Assembly (NCBI GenBank): GCA_963719805.1
Contig: CAVRDF010000005.1
Location: 124,001 to 188,000, forward strand
Reading direction: 5' to 3'
Length of the DNA stretch: 64,000 nt
From: JAMXLO01 sp963719805
GTDB lineage: Bacteria > Pseudomonadota > Alphaproteobacteria > Acetobacterales > Acetobacteraceae
Position numbers and translations under genes: made by a program. The notes below the pieces were generated by a model. The model saw only the letters and a program-made list of their open reading frames with translations. It had not been told where the DNA came from and did no database searches. Positions 46,207 to 55,032 of the stretch are shown piece after piece. Positions within the stretch are counted from its first letter, which is position 1. Each line of letters begins with the position of its first letter.

Positions 46207-46231
46207 TGGGACAGCATGGGATACCATGGGG
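46207..46231 (+). promoter_or_regulatory. MraZ operator: three TGGGN boxes with 5-bp spacers
   Basis: TGGGA (46207-46211), TGGGA (46217-46221) and TGGGG (46227-46231) repeat with an exact 10-bp period; a weaker TGGC follows at 46237. This is the TGGGN-N5 arrangement described for MraZ. The boxes read on the plus strand, opposite to mraZ. They cover the -10 and spacer of the likely mraZ promoter, which suggests autorepression. Confidence 0.8.
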
Positions 46232-46246
46232 AAATATGGCCGTCAA
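46218..46246 (-). promoter_or_regulatory. Likely vegetative promoter of mraZ and the dcw cluster
   Basis: On the minus strand TTGACG (46241-46246) and TATCCC (46218-46223) are 17 bases apart. The -35 is close to consensus; the -10 is weak. It lies about 60 bases upstream of the mraZ start and overlaps the MraZ boxes, as expected for an autoregulated dcw promoter. Confidence 0.5.
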
Positions 46247-46355
46247 AGGCAATCGCATGGGTCGCGCGGAAATTTTCCGGCTGGCTCAAGGGGTTAGTTC
46301 ATCGTCGTTGATTCCGCTTTCGTTCCTGTGGGCAACTCTGGGGATAGTCTAGGAC

Positions 46356-46750
46356 AATGCCAGACGGCCTGTAAGCCGGGTTCTGTCCACACTTGCGTGC
46401 GGGACGACCATTCCTCTTGGACGTGCCTTGCGGCACGCCTCACGCGACCAACCCGGACGACGAGGCGGGAATGCCTGTGCGCCTTGCGGCGCTGCCGTCC
46501 CTATTCGGTCTTGCTCCCGGTGGGGTTTACCCTGCCGCCCCTGTTGCCAGGGGCGCGGTGCGCTCTTGCCGCCCCGTTTCGCCCTTACCCGCGGGCTGCC
46601 TTGCGGCGCTTGCGCGGGCGGTGTGTTTTCTGTGGCACTTTCCCTGAGGTCACCCTCGCCGGCCGTTAACCGGCACCGTATTCCCGTGGAGCCCGGACTT
46701 TCCTCTACCGCCTTGCGACGGCAGCGGCCGTCCGGCCGTCTGGCATCACC
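46356..46750 (-). ncRNA. rnpB: RNase P RNA
   Basis: About 395 nt. The ends pair as helix P1 (TGCCAGACGGCC near 46734-46746 with GGCCGTCTGGCA near 46357-46368). The 5' part has the conserved GAGGAAAGTCCGGGCTCC box, and the 3' part has GTGGACAGAACCCGGCTTACAGGCC, the universal RNase P 3' core. It is the catalytic RNA that removes tRNA 5' leaders. A possible promoter (TTACCG, 16 bases, TATCCT at 46761-46766) lies just upstream. End positions are estimates from P1. Confidence 0.95.
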
Positions 46751-46792
46751 GCAAATGCGCAGGATAAGCCGCAGCGTCAAGCCGGTAAGAAG

Positions 46793-47479
46793 CTAAACGC
46801 CGCACACTGTGCGGTACACCGCGTGCAGTCTCGCGCGCGTCGAGGCGTCAGCTTCGCCGGTGACAGCTTCTGGATGCCAATGCCGCTGGAATGCGCGCAG
46901 CACGACCGCGACATCCAGATCGACCCGATAGCCGATAGCCGCCAGTATCGGCCGGACATCGCCCTCAGCCGGATCGAGCCCGCGGTCAGGCCACAGACCG
47001 ACGCCATTCTCCGCCAGGCTGTGCCAGTCGAACTTCTCGCCTGGGTCCTGCTTGCGGTCAGGTGCCACATCGCTGTGCGCTATCACATTCCGCTGCGGGA
47101 TTGGGTGACGCGACAGGATCGACAGGCAGAGATCGCACACCGCAGCGAGCTGCAGCACGGGAAAATCCCGATAGCCCCACTCGTGCCCCGGATTGACGAT
47201 TTCGATGCCGATGGACCGATTGTTCAGCACGGTATGCCCGCGCCAATGCGACTCGCCGGCATGGAAGGCGCGCTTCTCCTCAGGAACCAGACGCAGGATC
47301 GCACCATCCTCATCAACAACGTAATGCGAGGACACTCGCGCGGCGGGATCGCACAGCCGATCGATCGCCTCCTGAGCACTGCGCATACCGGTGTAGTGCA
47401 GGATCAGCATGTCGAGTGGCGTATCCGCTGGCCTGTCATCGCAATTTGCACTCGGCAGGTCGCGTATGCGCAGGCTCAC
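46793..47479 (-). CDS. N-acetylmuramoyl-L-alanine amidase (PGRP/AmpD family)
   Basis: 228 residues with no signal peptide. Amidase_2 domain: MLILHYTGM (first zinc His), SSHYVVDEDGAILRLVPEEKRAFHAG, NNRSIGIEIVNPG, and IAHSDVAPDRKQDPGEKFDW (second His and the DPGxxFxW motif). The C-terminal 60 residues resemble a peptidoglycan-binding region (AFQRHWHPEAVTGEADASTRARL). It resembles cytoplasmic AmpD/AmiD enzymes that recycle anhydro-muropeptides. It overlaps the upstream J-domain gene by four bases. Confidence 0.9.
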   Translation of the reverse strand: MSLRIRDLPSANCDDRPADTPLDMLILHYTGMRSAQEAIDRLCDPAARVSSHYVVDEDGAILRLVPEEKRAFHAGESHWRGHTVLNNRSIGIEIVNPGHEWGYRDFPVLQLAAVCDLCLSILSRHPIPQRNVIAHSDVAPDRKQDPGEKFDWHSLAENGVGLWPDRGLDPAEGDVRPILAAIGYRVDLDVAVVLRAFQRHWHPEAVTGEADASTRARLHAVYRTVCGV

Positions 47480-48258
47480 AGGCCCCGCTCGCGCTTGATC
47501 CGATCCCAGGCGGCATTGATCCGCGCCACCTTCTCGTTGGCGCGGGCAATGAATTCCGCAGGTACGCCCCGTGAGGCGAGGCTGTCGGGATGGTTCTCGC
47601 GCATCAGGCTACGCCAGGTCGCGCGGATTTCCTCGGCACTCGCCGACTGCGACACACCGAGCACGCTGTAGGCATCCGGCTCGTCCGGCGCGGCGTGACG
47701 TGGCGAACCGCCGCGCGCGCGATCCCATGCCGCCTGGTCGAGGCGAAAAGCGCGATGGGTGCGCAGCAGGAAATCCTGCTCCCGTTTGTTCAGCGCGCCG
47801 TCGGACCGCGCGATGACGAACAACGCGACAAGCACGTCCTCCAGCATGCCGCGATTGTCGCTGAACGCGTCACCAAGCTGCACGGCATAAGACTCGAAAC
47901 CGTCCGAACTGTCCCGCGCCTGGTCGAACAGCCGCCCGATGTCGCGCACGGCTTCCTGCGGGATGCGGAACTGACGCTTGAACGCGTCGATTTCCTCACG
48001 CCTTACCGTGCCGTCGCACTTGGCAAGTTTGGCCGAGAGCACGACGACGCAGATCGCGAAAAGTTGGTCGCGGCGGCTGAACATCGCCGCGATGCGGGCC
48101 GGGTTGGCGCGAAACTGCGAGCCGAACTGAGCGCGTAAGTCCGGCATCGCGCCGGAATCCGCGGCGTGACCCAGCGCGGCGCCGAACACCGCGCCCACCG
48201 GTCCACCCATGGCGAAGCCGGCAACGCCGCCAATGATCTTGCCCCAATAACCCATCAC
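47476..48258 (-). CDS. djlA: TerB-domain and J-domain protein (DjlA-like co-chaperone)
   Basis: 260 residues. A glycine-rich N-terminal hydrophobic segment (GKIIGGVAGFAMGGPVGAVFGAALG) resembles the DjlA membrane anchor. A TerB-like helical domain follows (FAICVVVLSAKLAKCDGTVRREEIDAFKRQF). Then a C-terminal J domain (DAYSVLGVSQSASAEEIRATWRSLMRENHPDSL) contains the HPD motif. It should stimulate DnaK at the membrane. ATGA overlap with the downstream amidase. Confidence 0.87.
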   Translation of the reverse strand: MMGYWGKIIGGVAGFAMGGPVGAVFGAALGHAADSGAMPDLRAQFGSQFRANPARIAAMFSRRDQLFAICVVVLSAKLAKCDGTVRREEIDAFKRQFRIPQEAVRDIGRLFDQARDSSDGFESYAVQLGDAFSDNRGMLEDVLVALFVIARSDGALNKREQDFLLRTHRAFRLDQAAWDRARGGSPRHAAPDEPDAYSVLGVSQSASAEEIRATWRSLMRENHPDSLASRGVPAEFIARANEKVARINAAWDRIKRERGL

Positions 48259-48307
48259 CTGCCCTTACCACGCGCAGGTTGACGCGGACAAAACACGCTG
48301 CAGTTGG

Positions 48308-48874
48308 TTACGAATGCAGCAGCGAGCGGTCCTGCACCGTGGTGTCCTGACCGACGACCGGGTCAGCAATTGCTGCTTCCAGGCTTTTCGCGCCCTTCCA
48401 CTGCTCGGGCGGCCGGACTTGCCCATCGCTGCCCACCTGGTCGATGCCCCAGTAGATCTCCAGATTGTGGCCATCGGGGTCGGTGAACTCGATGGCGATC
48501 TGCACGCCGGCGCGGCGGCGGCCCTCGAAGTGAATCGGCACGCCGTGCTTGCGCAGATGATCACGCGCTCGCAGCACCTCATCCAGGCTCGAGACCTCGA
48601 ATGCCATGTGATGCAGTCCGCCGGCCTGTTTCTCACCTTCCGGCAGCTTGAACAGCGCGACGCCGTGATGGTCGGCACTGCAACGCAGGAAGACCGCGCC
48701 GCCGGGCATCATGTCACCTTGGTAGATGTCGGAGATCGAGAAGCCCATCACCTCGGTGTAGAATTTGGCCGAGTGCTCGATGTCTTTCACATACAGTGCG
48801 ACGTGGCCGATCTTGTTGCAGCGGAATGGCATGCCCTGCGGGCGATGCAGTTTGCCGACGGTCTGGACGTCCAT
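48308..48874 (-). CDS. VOC-family protein, extradiol dioxygenase-like
   Basis: 188 residues from MDVQTVGKLHRP. A vicinal-oxygen-chelate domain with metal ligands consistent with type I extradiol dioxygenases: His in KIGHVALYVKD, His in GGLHHMAFEV, and Glu in GHNLEIYWGID. A chemically similar fosfomycin-resistance or glyoxalase role cannot be excluded. The neighbours give no pathway. Confidence 0.78.
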   Translation of the reverse strand: MDVQTVGKLHRPQGMPFRCNKIGHVALYVKDIEHSAKFYTEVMGFSISDIYQGDMMPGGAVFLRCSADHHGVALFKLPEGEKQAGGLHHMAFEVSSLDEVLRARDHLRKHGVPIHFEGRRRAGVQIAIEFTDPDGHNLEIYWGIDQVGSDGQVRPPEQWKGAKSLEAAIADPVVGQDTTVQDRSLLHS

Positions 48875-48933
48875 GATGCACCTTTTGGCCGGTGATTGAT
48901 CGGGATCAAGACTAGCCACCGGACGGATTATCC

Positions 48934-49881
48934 TCAATGTCGCGCGGTGGCTCGCGGCACCGCGACGGCCTTCGCCAACCGCCGGAATCCCGCCCACTGC
49001 TGCTGAACATAGGAGCCGGTCGCCAGCGCCTCCTCGCCACCGGGATCGCCGGTCGCCACATAGCCCCGGGAGAAATCCGCCGTGCCGAACAGCATGTCCC
49101 ACCACGGCAGCACCGCACCGTAATTGCAGCTTCGCTCGCCCGCCGCGAGCAATCCGTGATGCGCGCGATGGAAGCGCGGCGAGATCAGCAGCCGTTCGCC
49201 CAGCCGGCCGAACGACACCCGCGCGTTGGCATGCGACAGGCTTTCGAGGAATCGCAGCACCAGCACCAGGATTGGGAATTGCAGCGGCGGCACGCCGATC
49301 GACAGCGCGATCACACCGAACCAGACCGCGGCGATCAGATCATCCAGGATATGATTGCGGTCGTCCGACCAGAACGTCATCTGCCGCTGCGCGTGATGCA
49401 GCGAATGCAGTGCCCACCACCAGCGGAACATGTGCGACAGCCGATGGCGCCAGTAATCGGCACAATCGAGGATGATCGCATACATCACGAAGGTCAGTAC
49501 CGGCTGCCCGAGCAGGAACGGGAAGAGGCGTTCCAGCATCGGCGGCACATAGCCATGATCGGTGAGGAAACCGTTCAGCGCCACCTGAGCGCGATAGAAC
49601 AGCACGAAGGTGAACAGCGGCAGGATGCCGACGCGCGAGATTACGGTGTAGAGCACGTCGACCCACACTGCCTGGGCATTCGGCCAGCGCTCGACCGGGC
49701 GCCAGCGTTCCAGCGGCACACACACCGCGAAGGTTATCGCCACCTGGCATGCGCCGTACACGGCGAACAGCGCCCAGCCGTAAGACACGTCCTCCCATTG
49801 CATCATGCCCAACGCATAGAGCAGCGGGATCAGCAGATGCCCCTGCAACCAGCCGGCAGCGAGATCGAACGGGTCAGGCAT
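48934..49881 (-). CDS. Sterol desaturase/fatty acid hydroxylase family membrane protein
   Basis: 315 residues from MPDPFDLAAG. Several hydrophobic helices and the eight-histidine di-iron motifs: HRLSH, HSLHH and HRAHH. These place it in the ERG3/fatty acid hydroxylase superfamily; substrates range from sterols to hopanoids and fatty acids and cannot be resolved here. It lies 59 bp downstream of the divergent-function VOC gene's start side on the same strand, with a palindromic repeat upstream. Confidence 0.85.
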   Translation of the reverse strand: MPDPFDLAAGWLQGHLLIPLLYALGMMQWEDVSYGWALFAVYGACQVAITFAVCVPLERWRPVERWPNAQAVWVDVLYTVISRVGILPLFTFVLFYRAQVALNGFLTDHGYVPPMLERLFPFLLGQPVLTFVMYAIILDCADYWRHRLSHMFRWWWALHSLHHAQRQMTFWSDDRNHILDDLIAAVWFGVIALSIGVPPLQFPILVLVLRFLESLSHANARVSFGRLGERLLISPRFHRAHHGLLAAGERSCNYGAVLPWWDMLFGTADFSRGYVATGDPGGEEALATGSYVQQQWAGFRRLAKAVAVPRATARH

Positions 49882-49900
49882 GGGCGACAAGAGATATGGA

Positions 49901-49984
49901 GCCGCGGATGCACGCAAATGCACGCAAATGCAACCTGAATGCCCGTGCTTTCTTATCCGCGTTCATCAGCGTGCATCTGCGGTT
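49901..49984. repeat. Palindromic intergenic repeat with tandem 10-mer
   Basis: Arms GCCGCGGATGCACGC (49901-49915) and GCGTGCATCTGCGGT (49969-49983) are inverted repeats with 13 of 15 positions matching. The left arm runs into two tandem copies of CACGCAAATG (49911-49930). It fills most of the 114-bp gap between two minus-strand genes. The layout resembles REP/MITE-type dispersed elements; only one copy was seen in this window. Confidence 0.6.
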
Positions 49985-49995
49985 ACATCATCTTG

Positions 49996-50961
49996 CTAGC
50001 GAGCAGCCACGCTCGCGGTCGCGTTCCCGTTCGGATTGAGGAAGAGGCCATGCGGCGACCGGCCCACGTCAATGGTCTGGAACTCGCCGCTCTTCGGATC
50101 CAGCACCGCCACCTTTTCCGCCCAGCGCCGCGTGATCCACAAGCGTCCGTCCGGTGCGAAGGCGATATCGTCCGGGCCGCCGGGAATCTTGTATGTGCGG
50201 ATCAGACCAAGCGTCGCGGCATCCACCGACGTTGTCGTACCGCCGACACGGTTGTTCACCCAGATGATCTTGCCGTCGGGTGACAGGAACAGATTATGCG
50301 CGCCCTTCCCGGTGTGAATGCGGTCGGTGATATGTCCGTCCGCCGGATCGACCACGGCGACATAATCAGTCCCCATGTCGGCGACCAGCACTTTGCCATT
50401 GTGCCACAACACACCCGCCGGCGTGCTGCCGACTTTCACTGTCCACAGCGGCGCCATCTTGGTCAGATCGATCGCCGCCAGGCTGTCGGTGCCTTGCAGG
50501 CTGATGAACACGCGCGAGGAATCCGGCGAATAGGCCAGGTGGCTCGGCATCGACGCGGCCGGAAACCGCTTCAGCAACTGCATGCTCGCTGCGTCGTAGA
50601 CATCGACCTGGTTGCGGGCGAGGCCGTTCACCACCAGGAACTTTCCATTCGGGCTGAAGCCGAGCTGGTAGGGATCCGCCACCGGCAACCGCTTCTGCAA
50701 CGCCGCGGTGTTCGGGTCGAAGAAGAACATCTCGTTGCCGACGGTATCGCCGACCAGCAGGCTCTTGCCATCCGGGCTGAGCACCAGGTGATGCGGTTCA
50801 CGCAACAATGGGATGCGGCGAATTTCCTTTTCGCTCGACATATCGATCAGGCTGATCGATGCAGCATTTGAATTCACGACGAAGGCGAGCCCTGAAGCGT
50901 GCGCCAGCTGGGCGCACAGCAGCAGCGGCAGCAGCAACAGGGTGACGCGCGTCAATCGCAT
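49996..50961 (-). CDS. Secreted YVTN-family beta-propeller protein
   Basis: 321 residues from MRLTRVTLLLLPLLLCAQLAHA, a Sec signal peptide. The mature part has YVTN-type blades: VVNSNAASISLIDMSSEKEI, LVLSPDGKSLLVGDT, LAYSPDSSRVFISLQGTDSLAAIDL, LFLSPDGKIIWVNNR, and IAFAPDGRLWITRRW. Probably periplasmic; the ligand or partner is not known. It differs in blade sequence from the propeller at 2529-3692, so it is not a recent duplicate. Confidence 0.82.
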   Translation of the reverse strand: MRLTRVTLLLLPLLLCAQLAHASGLAFVVNSNAASISLIDMSSEKEIRRIPLLREPHHLVLSPDGKSLLVGDTVGNEMFFFDPNTAALQKRLPVADPYQLGFSPNGKFLVVNGLARNQVDVYDAASMQLLKRFPAASMPSHLAYSPDSSRVFISLQGTDSLAAIDLTKMAPLWTVKVGSTPAGVLWHNGKVLVADMGTDYVAVVDPADGHITDRIHTGKGAHNLFLSPDGKIIWVNNRVGGTTTSVDAATLGLIRTYKIPGGPDDIAFAPDGRLWITRRWAEKVAVLDPKSGEFQTIDVGRSPHGLFLNPNGNATASVAAR

Positions 50962-50992
50962 CGGCACAGCTCCAGCGGCGATGCGCCAGTGC

Positions 50993-52351
50993 CTACGCCA
51001 CCTCTGGTTCGCGCCGCAAGCGTCCCCGCGCGAACACCGCTGTTGCGAACGTGAAGAACACACAGGCGCTGGTCGAAATCAGCACGTTGTCGGTATAGGC
51101 GTGAGCGGCGAAGGCCAGGAAGACCAGCCGCATGATTGCCTTGTCGGTGCGGCACAGATGACGGGTATGCTGCACGACCCAAAGCACGAACAGCACGATC
51201 AGCAGCCCGCGGCCGACCTGACCGCCCTCCACCAGCATCCGGAGGTATTCGTTGTGCGCCGCCCAACTTTGGATCTGCAGCGCCAGTGGGCTGTCGGGCG
51301 GTATGATCGCGTTACCGGCGCCGACGCCCCAGCCGAACCAGGGAGATCCGGCTGCCGCATGCTCGAACGGCGGCCACAGCAGCTCACGGCCACTCAGATT
51401 GCTGGCCTCGCTGGTCAGCACGTTGAACAGCCGCACCGCGGAGAGCGAATTCGCCAATACCACAAGCAATGGCAACAGGCAGGCGGCCAGCAGCATCGGC
51501 AGAATGCGGCAGCGCCGGGCAAACACGTCAGAATCCACGAAGGTGAAGGTCAGTCCGGTGACCGCGATGCCGTAAGCCATTGGCGCGCGCGCACCGGTCA
51601 GCACCAGGATCACGAAATTCACCGTCAGCAGCATGAGCCAGCGGGACCGGCCTTCGCGGTAGAGCTCGATGAGGCAGGCATAGATGGCCGCGAGACAGAA
51701 GCTGGCGAGGAATGCCGGATGCCCGAGCCCGGCCAGCCGTTCGCCGCCGCTGTCAACGAAGACGTCGCGGATGCCTGCCACGTCGAGGACGGCGCCGCCG
51801 GTCACTGACATCAGGGGGATAAAAATGGTGGTCCGGATGATAGCGGTGCCCCATTCGGGAGAAAGCCTGCTGAAGGCGAACGCGAACGGCGCCACTGACC
51901 CCAACAGTGAGCGGAAGCTGTCCGCCGGCGTCAGAGCTGGATAGAGCCCGTGCGCGAAGCCGGCGACGAAGATCGCCAAGAATGCGAAAGACGGGTTGAA
52001 CACATCGGCGCTCGGCCCGAAGCGCACGACGCACAACAGCGCCAGGGCAAATTGCATCGCCTTCACTGCGGCGATGGCCGGCTGAAATGCCTTGAGGCCG
52101 ATGACGTCTGCCAACGTCATTTCGAGCGTTGCGCCGGCCACCAGCAACCAGATGACGCAGAACAGAATGGCGTGTCTGTAAGCGAGGATCGCGACCGCCA
52201 CGATGGCCGCCGCGGCCAGCGGCATCCAGAACCAGCTTGGCTGGACGATCGCGATGGCAGCCGCGGCGCCGAACGCGCCGGCCGCGACCATCAGCACGAG
52301 CCGGCTCCAATCGACCTGGTTGGCCCAGGGTATCGGCAGAGGGGGCGGCAT
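50993..52351 (-). CDS. O-antigen ligase/polymerase-like membrane protein (Wzy_C family)
   Basis: About 452 residues from MPPPLPIPWANQ; a longer start at 52423 is possible. Around ten to twelve hydrophobic helices. The Wzy_C-type segment contains LTGARAPMAYGIAV, SNLSGRELLWPPFEHAAAGSPWFGWGVG and AHNEYLRMLVEGGQVGRGLLIVLFVLWVV, with the HNxYL-type motif conserved in WaaL/Wzy proteins. It could ligate or polymerise a surface polysaccharide in the periplasm. No other polysaccharide genes are adjacent. Confidence 0.8.
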   Translation of the reverse strand: MPPPLPIPWANQVDWSRLVLMVAAGAFGAAAAIAIVQPSWFWMPLAAAAIVAVAILAYRHAILFCVIWLLVAGATLEMTLADVIGLKAFQPAIAAVKAMQFALALLCVVRFGPSADVFNPSFAFLAIFVAGFAHGLYPALTPADSFRSLLGSVAPFAFAFSRLSPEWGTAIIRTTIFIPLMSVTGGAVLDVAGIRDVFVDSGGERLAGLGHPAFLASFCLAAIYACLIELYREGRSRWLMLLTVNFVILVLTGARAPMAYGIAVTGLTFTFVDSDVFARRCRILPMLLAACLLPLLVVLANSLSAVRLFNVLTSEASNLSGRELLWPPFEHAAAGSPWFGWGVGAGNAIIPPDSPLALQIQSWAAHNEYLRMLVEGGQVGRGLLIVLFVLWVVQHTRHLCRTDKAIMRLVFLAFAAHAYTDNVLISTSACVFFTFATAVFARGRLRREPEVA

Positions 52352-52441
52352 GCCGGTATCGGAACACCAAATCCCTAGCAAAGCGTTTGTCCCTGCCGGC
52401 CATTCGGTTACGCTCAATGCCAATTCGGGGGAGACGGAGAT

Positions 52442-53362
52442 ATGAGCGGGATGCGCGTCATAGCCACGGGACTTTGTTTCCCCGAAGGGCCCGTGGCCAT
52501 GCAGGACGGCTCTATCGTGCTGGTGGAGATCGAACGGCAGACCATCAGCCGGGTCCTGCCAAATGGCGCCGTGCAGGTGATCGCCCGCACCGGCGGGGGG
52601 CCGAACGGCCTCGCGATCGGCCCGGACGGCGCTTACTATGTCTGCAACAACGGCGGCTTCGCCTGGCGGCTGGAGGAAAATCTATTCCGCCCCGCCATGG
52701 CGTCATCCGATTACGTCTCGGGCAGGATCGAGCGCGTCGACCGCAACACCGGCGCGGTCACGGTGCTGTATGACCGTTGCGGCGGCAATAAGCTGAACGG
52801 CCCGAACGACATCGTATTCGACACGCATGGCGGCTTCTACTTCACCGATCTCGGCAAGACGCGAGCACGTGACCGCGATAATGGCGTGATCTACTACGCG
52901 CGGGCCGATGGCTCGCACATCGTCGAGGTCGCATATCCCGCCGTGACGCCGAACGGCGTTGGCCTGTCACCCGACGGCAGCGTGCTTTACGTGGCGGAGA
53001 CGGAGCCCGTCCGACTTTGGGCGTTCGATATCACCGCGCCGGGACTGGTCAAGAAACAGGGCTGGCCGTCGCCGCATGGCGGGCGCATCGTTGCCGGTCT
53101 AGGCGGCTTCCAACGGTTCGACAGCCTGGCGGTCGACGCGGCGGGCAACATCTGCGTCGCCACGCTGATCAGCGGTTGCATCAGTGTCATCGCACCGGAT
53201 GGCCGTCTGCTTCGTCAGATCCCGATGCACGATCCGGTCACGACCAACATCTGCTTCGGCGGCCCTGACCTGCGCACCGCTTACATCACTCTCTCGGGGA
53301 CCGGTCAGTTGGTGGCGATGGACTGGCCGGACGCCGGCCTGGCGCTCGCTTACGAGGCGTGA
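52442..53362 (+). CDS. SMP-30/gluconolactonase family protein
   Basis: 306 residues without a signal peptide. Six-bladed propeller with family motifs: LCFPEGPVAMQDGSI (metal-ligand Glu), GGPNGLAIGPDGAYYVCNN, GGNKLNGPNDIVFDTHGGFYFTDLG (Asn and Asp ligands), and TPNGVGLSPDGSVLYVAETE. It probably hydrolyses a sugar lactone or similar ester, cation-dependent. It is divergent from the O-antigen ligase-like gene, with a 90-bp gap. Confidence 0.87.
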   Translation: MSGMRVIATGLCFPEGPVAMQDGSIVLVEIERQTISRVLPNGAVQVIARTGGGPNGLAIGPDGAYYVCNNGGFAWRLEENLFRPAMASSDYVSGRIERVDRNTGAVTVLYDRCGGNKLNGPNDIVFDTHGGFYFTDLGKTRARDRDNGVIYYARADGSHIVEVAYPAVTPNGVGLSPDGSVLYVAETEPVRLWAFDITAPGLVKKQGWPSPHGGRIVAGLGGFQRFDSLAVDAAGNICVATLISGCISVIAPDGRLLRQIPMHDPVTTNICFGGPDLRTAYITLSGTGQLVAMDWPDAGLALAYEA

Positions 53363-53418
53363 AAGCAGACGGTAACCGCGCATTGGATACTTATGGCCCC
53401 AGTGGAGAGGTTGGGGAG

Positions 53419-53754
53419 ATGTCGGCCGTGAGTCTCGCGCTGTTCGTTGAGAAGAGGAACCAAAAGCAAGAATTCTTTCAGCCCGGCGACACCGTACCCT
53501 ATTCCGGTATCTATCGCGCCGCGCATCGCAGGAACCACACGCCCGATCACAACCTGACCTGCGTGTCCGACCGGCAATTCCCACTATGCAGCGAGTGCGG
53601 TGGCGACGTGGAATTCAAGTTGCTGCAGGCCGTGCGCCTGATCGACAAGCATGAGCTGTTCCGCGGCCCGCGCCCGAAGCCACGGCGGGAACCTGCGGAG
53701 TCCTCGTTGTCCTGGAAATGCGAGGGGGTCGGCGCAGAGATCGAGGTGATCTAG
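53419..53754 (+). CDS. Small YjzC-like protein with one CxxC motif
   Basis: 111 residues from the ATG at 53419; a GTG at 53359 that overlaps the previous stop is an alternative start. FFQPGDTVPYSGIYRAAH resembles the short YjzC-type module, and FPLCSECGGDVEFKLLQA provides a CxxC pair, though a full zinc ribbon would need two more ligands (CVSD and WKCEG are candidates). I do not recognise a function. Its 3' end overlaps the convergent tyrS by four bases. Confidence 0.6.
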   Translation: MSAVSLALFVEKRNQKQEFFQPGDTVPYSGIYRAAHRRNHTPDHNLTCVSDRQFPLCSECGGDVEFKLLQAVRLIDKHELFRGPRPKPRREPAESSLSWKCEGVGAEIEVI

Positions 53755-54995
53755 GCGGCGCGCACCAGCCGATGCTGCTTGCGGCCGGCTGAAAGCTTAA
53801 TCGTCTCGTCATGCAGGTCGGCCACCGTGACCGTGTGGCCCTCGTCCTTTATCGGCGTGTCGTTGATGCGCGCGCCGCCACCGCGGATCAGCCGCCTCGC
53901 CTCGCCATTGCTGCCGGCCAGACCGGCCAGCGCGAACAGCCGGAAGGCCGGAATACCGGCGGCTAGATCGCTGCGCGGCACGGCAATACTGGGAAGCTTG
54001 TCGGCTGCCTCGCCTTCCTCGAAGGCGCGGCGTGCCGTCTCGGCCGCCTCTGACGCCGCTTCCGCTCCATGCGCGAGACGCGTCGCCTCGGTCGCCAGCA
54101 GCTTCTTCGCCTCGTTGATCTCGGCGCCGGCAAGTGCCTCCAGCCGCGCGATTTCGCTCAGCGGCAGATCGGTGAACAGCCGCATGAAGCGGCCGACATC
54201 CTCATCTTCGGTGTTGCGCCAGAACTGCCAGTAATCGTACGGCGACAACCTGTCGCGCGTCAGCCAGACGGCGCCCTGCGCTGTCTTGCCCATCTTGGCG
54301 CCCGACGCCGTGGCGATCAGCGGCGTTGTCAGCCCGAAGACCGCCTTGTTGTCGGTGCGCCGGGTCAGCTCCATCCCGCTGACGATATTGCCCCACTGGT
54401 CGGAGCCGCCGATCTGCACGGTGCAGCCATAGCGCCGGTTGAGTTCTCGGAAATCGTAGCTCTGCAGGATCATGTAGTTGAATTCGAGAAACGTCATCGG
54501 ATGCTCGCGCTCCAGCCGCATCCGCACGCTGTCGAAGGTCAGCATGCGATTGATGGTGAAGTGCGTGCCGACGTCGCGCAGCAGCGGGATATAGCCAAGC
54601 GAGCTGAGCCACTCGTCGTTGTTGGCGACGATCGCATCTGAAGGTCCGTCACCGAAGCGCAGGAACGGATCGAAGCAGCGGCGAATGCCGGCCATGTTGG
54701 CGGCAATCTGCGCGTCCGACAGTAGTTGTCGCGATTCGTCCTTGCCGGAAGGATCGCCGATACGCGTGGTACCGCCGCCCATCAGCACGAGCGGCTTGTG
54801 GCCGTGCCGCTGCAACAGGCGCAAGATCATGATCTGCACCAGGCTGCCGATGTGCAGGCTGTCGGCGGTACAATCGAAGCCGATATACGCCGTGACCACG
54901 CCGGCGCGCATCGATGCGTCCAATGCCTCGATGTCGGTACACTGGAAGACAAAGCCGCGCTCGGTGGCTTCCTGCAGGAATTCGCTTTTGACCAT
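53751..54995 (-). CDS. tyrS: Tyrosyl-tRNA synthetase TyrS
   Basis: 414 residues. Class I synthetase: HIGH-type SLHIGSLVQ (about residues 47-54), tyrosine-binding YMILQSYDF and GGSDQWGNI, and the KMSKS-type loop KMGKT. The C-terminal S4 RNA-binding domain is present (AGSNGEARRLIRGGGARINDTPI). It charges tRNA-Tyr. Divergent from anmK with a 37-bp gap that must hold both promoters. Confidence 0.97.
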   Translation of the reverse strand: MVKSEFLQEATERGFVFQCTDIEALDASMRAGVVTAYIGFDCTADSLHIGSLVQIMILRLLQRHGHKPLVLMGGGTTRIGDPSGKDESRQLLSDAQIAANMAGIRRCFDPFLRFGDGPSDAIVANNDEWLSSLGYIPLLRDVGTHFTINRMLTFDSVRMRLEREHPMTFLEFNYMILQSYDFRELNRRYGCTVQIGGSDQWGNIVSGMELTRRTDNKAVFGLTTPLIATASGAKMGKTAQGAVWLTRDRLSPYDYWQFWRNTEDEDVGRFMRLFTDLPLSEIARLEALAGAEINEAKKLLATEATRLAHGAEAASEAAETARRAFEEGEAADKLPSIAVPRSDLAAGIPAFRLFALAGLAGSNGEARRLIRGGGARINDTPIKDEGHTVTVADLHDETIKLSAGRKQHRLVRAA

Positions 54996-55032
54996 GGCGC
55001 TGGTGGGCTAGCACAGACGCGAACGAGGGAAA

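Noticed and set aside
46349..46780. ORFs on both strands across 46328-46796
   Set aside because: They fall in RNase P RNA, whose conserved core and P1 pairing account for the sequence.
53751..53754. Frameshift between the small CxxC protein and tyrS
   Set aside because: The four-base overlap is a normal convergent 3' overlap; both proteins end naturally.
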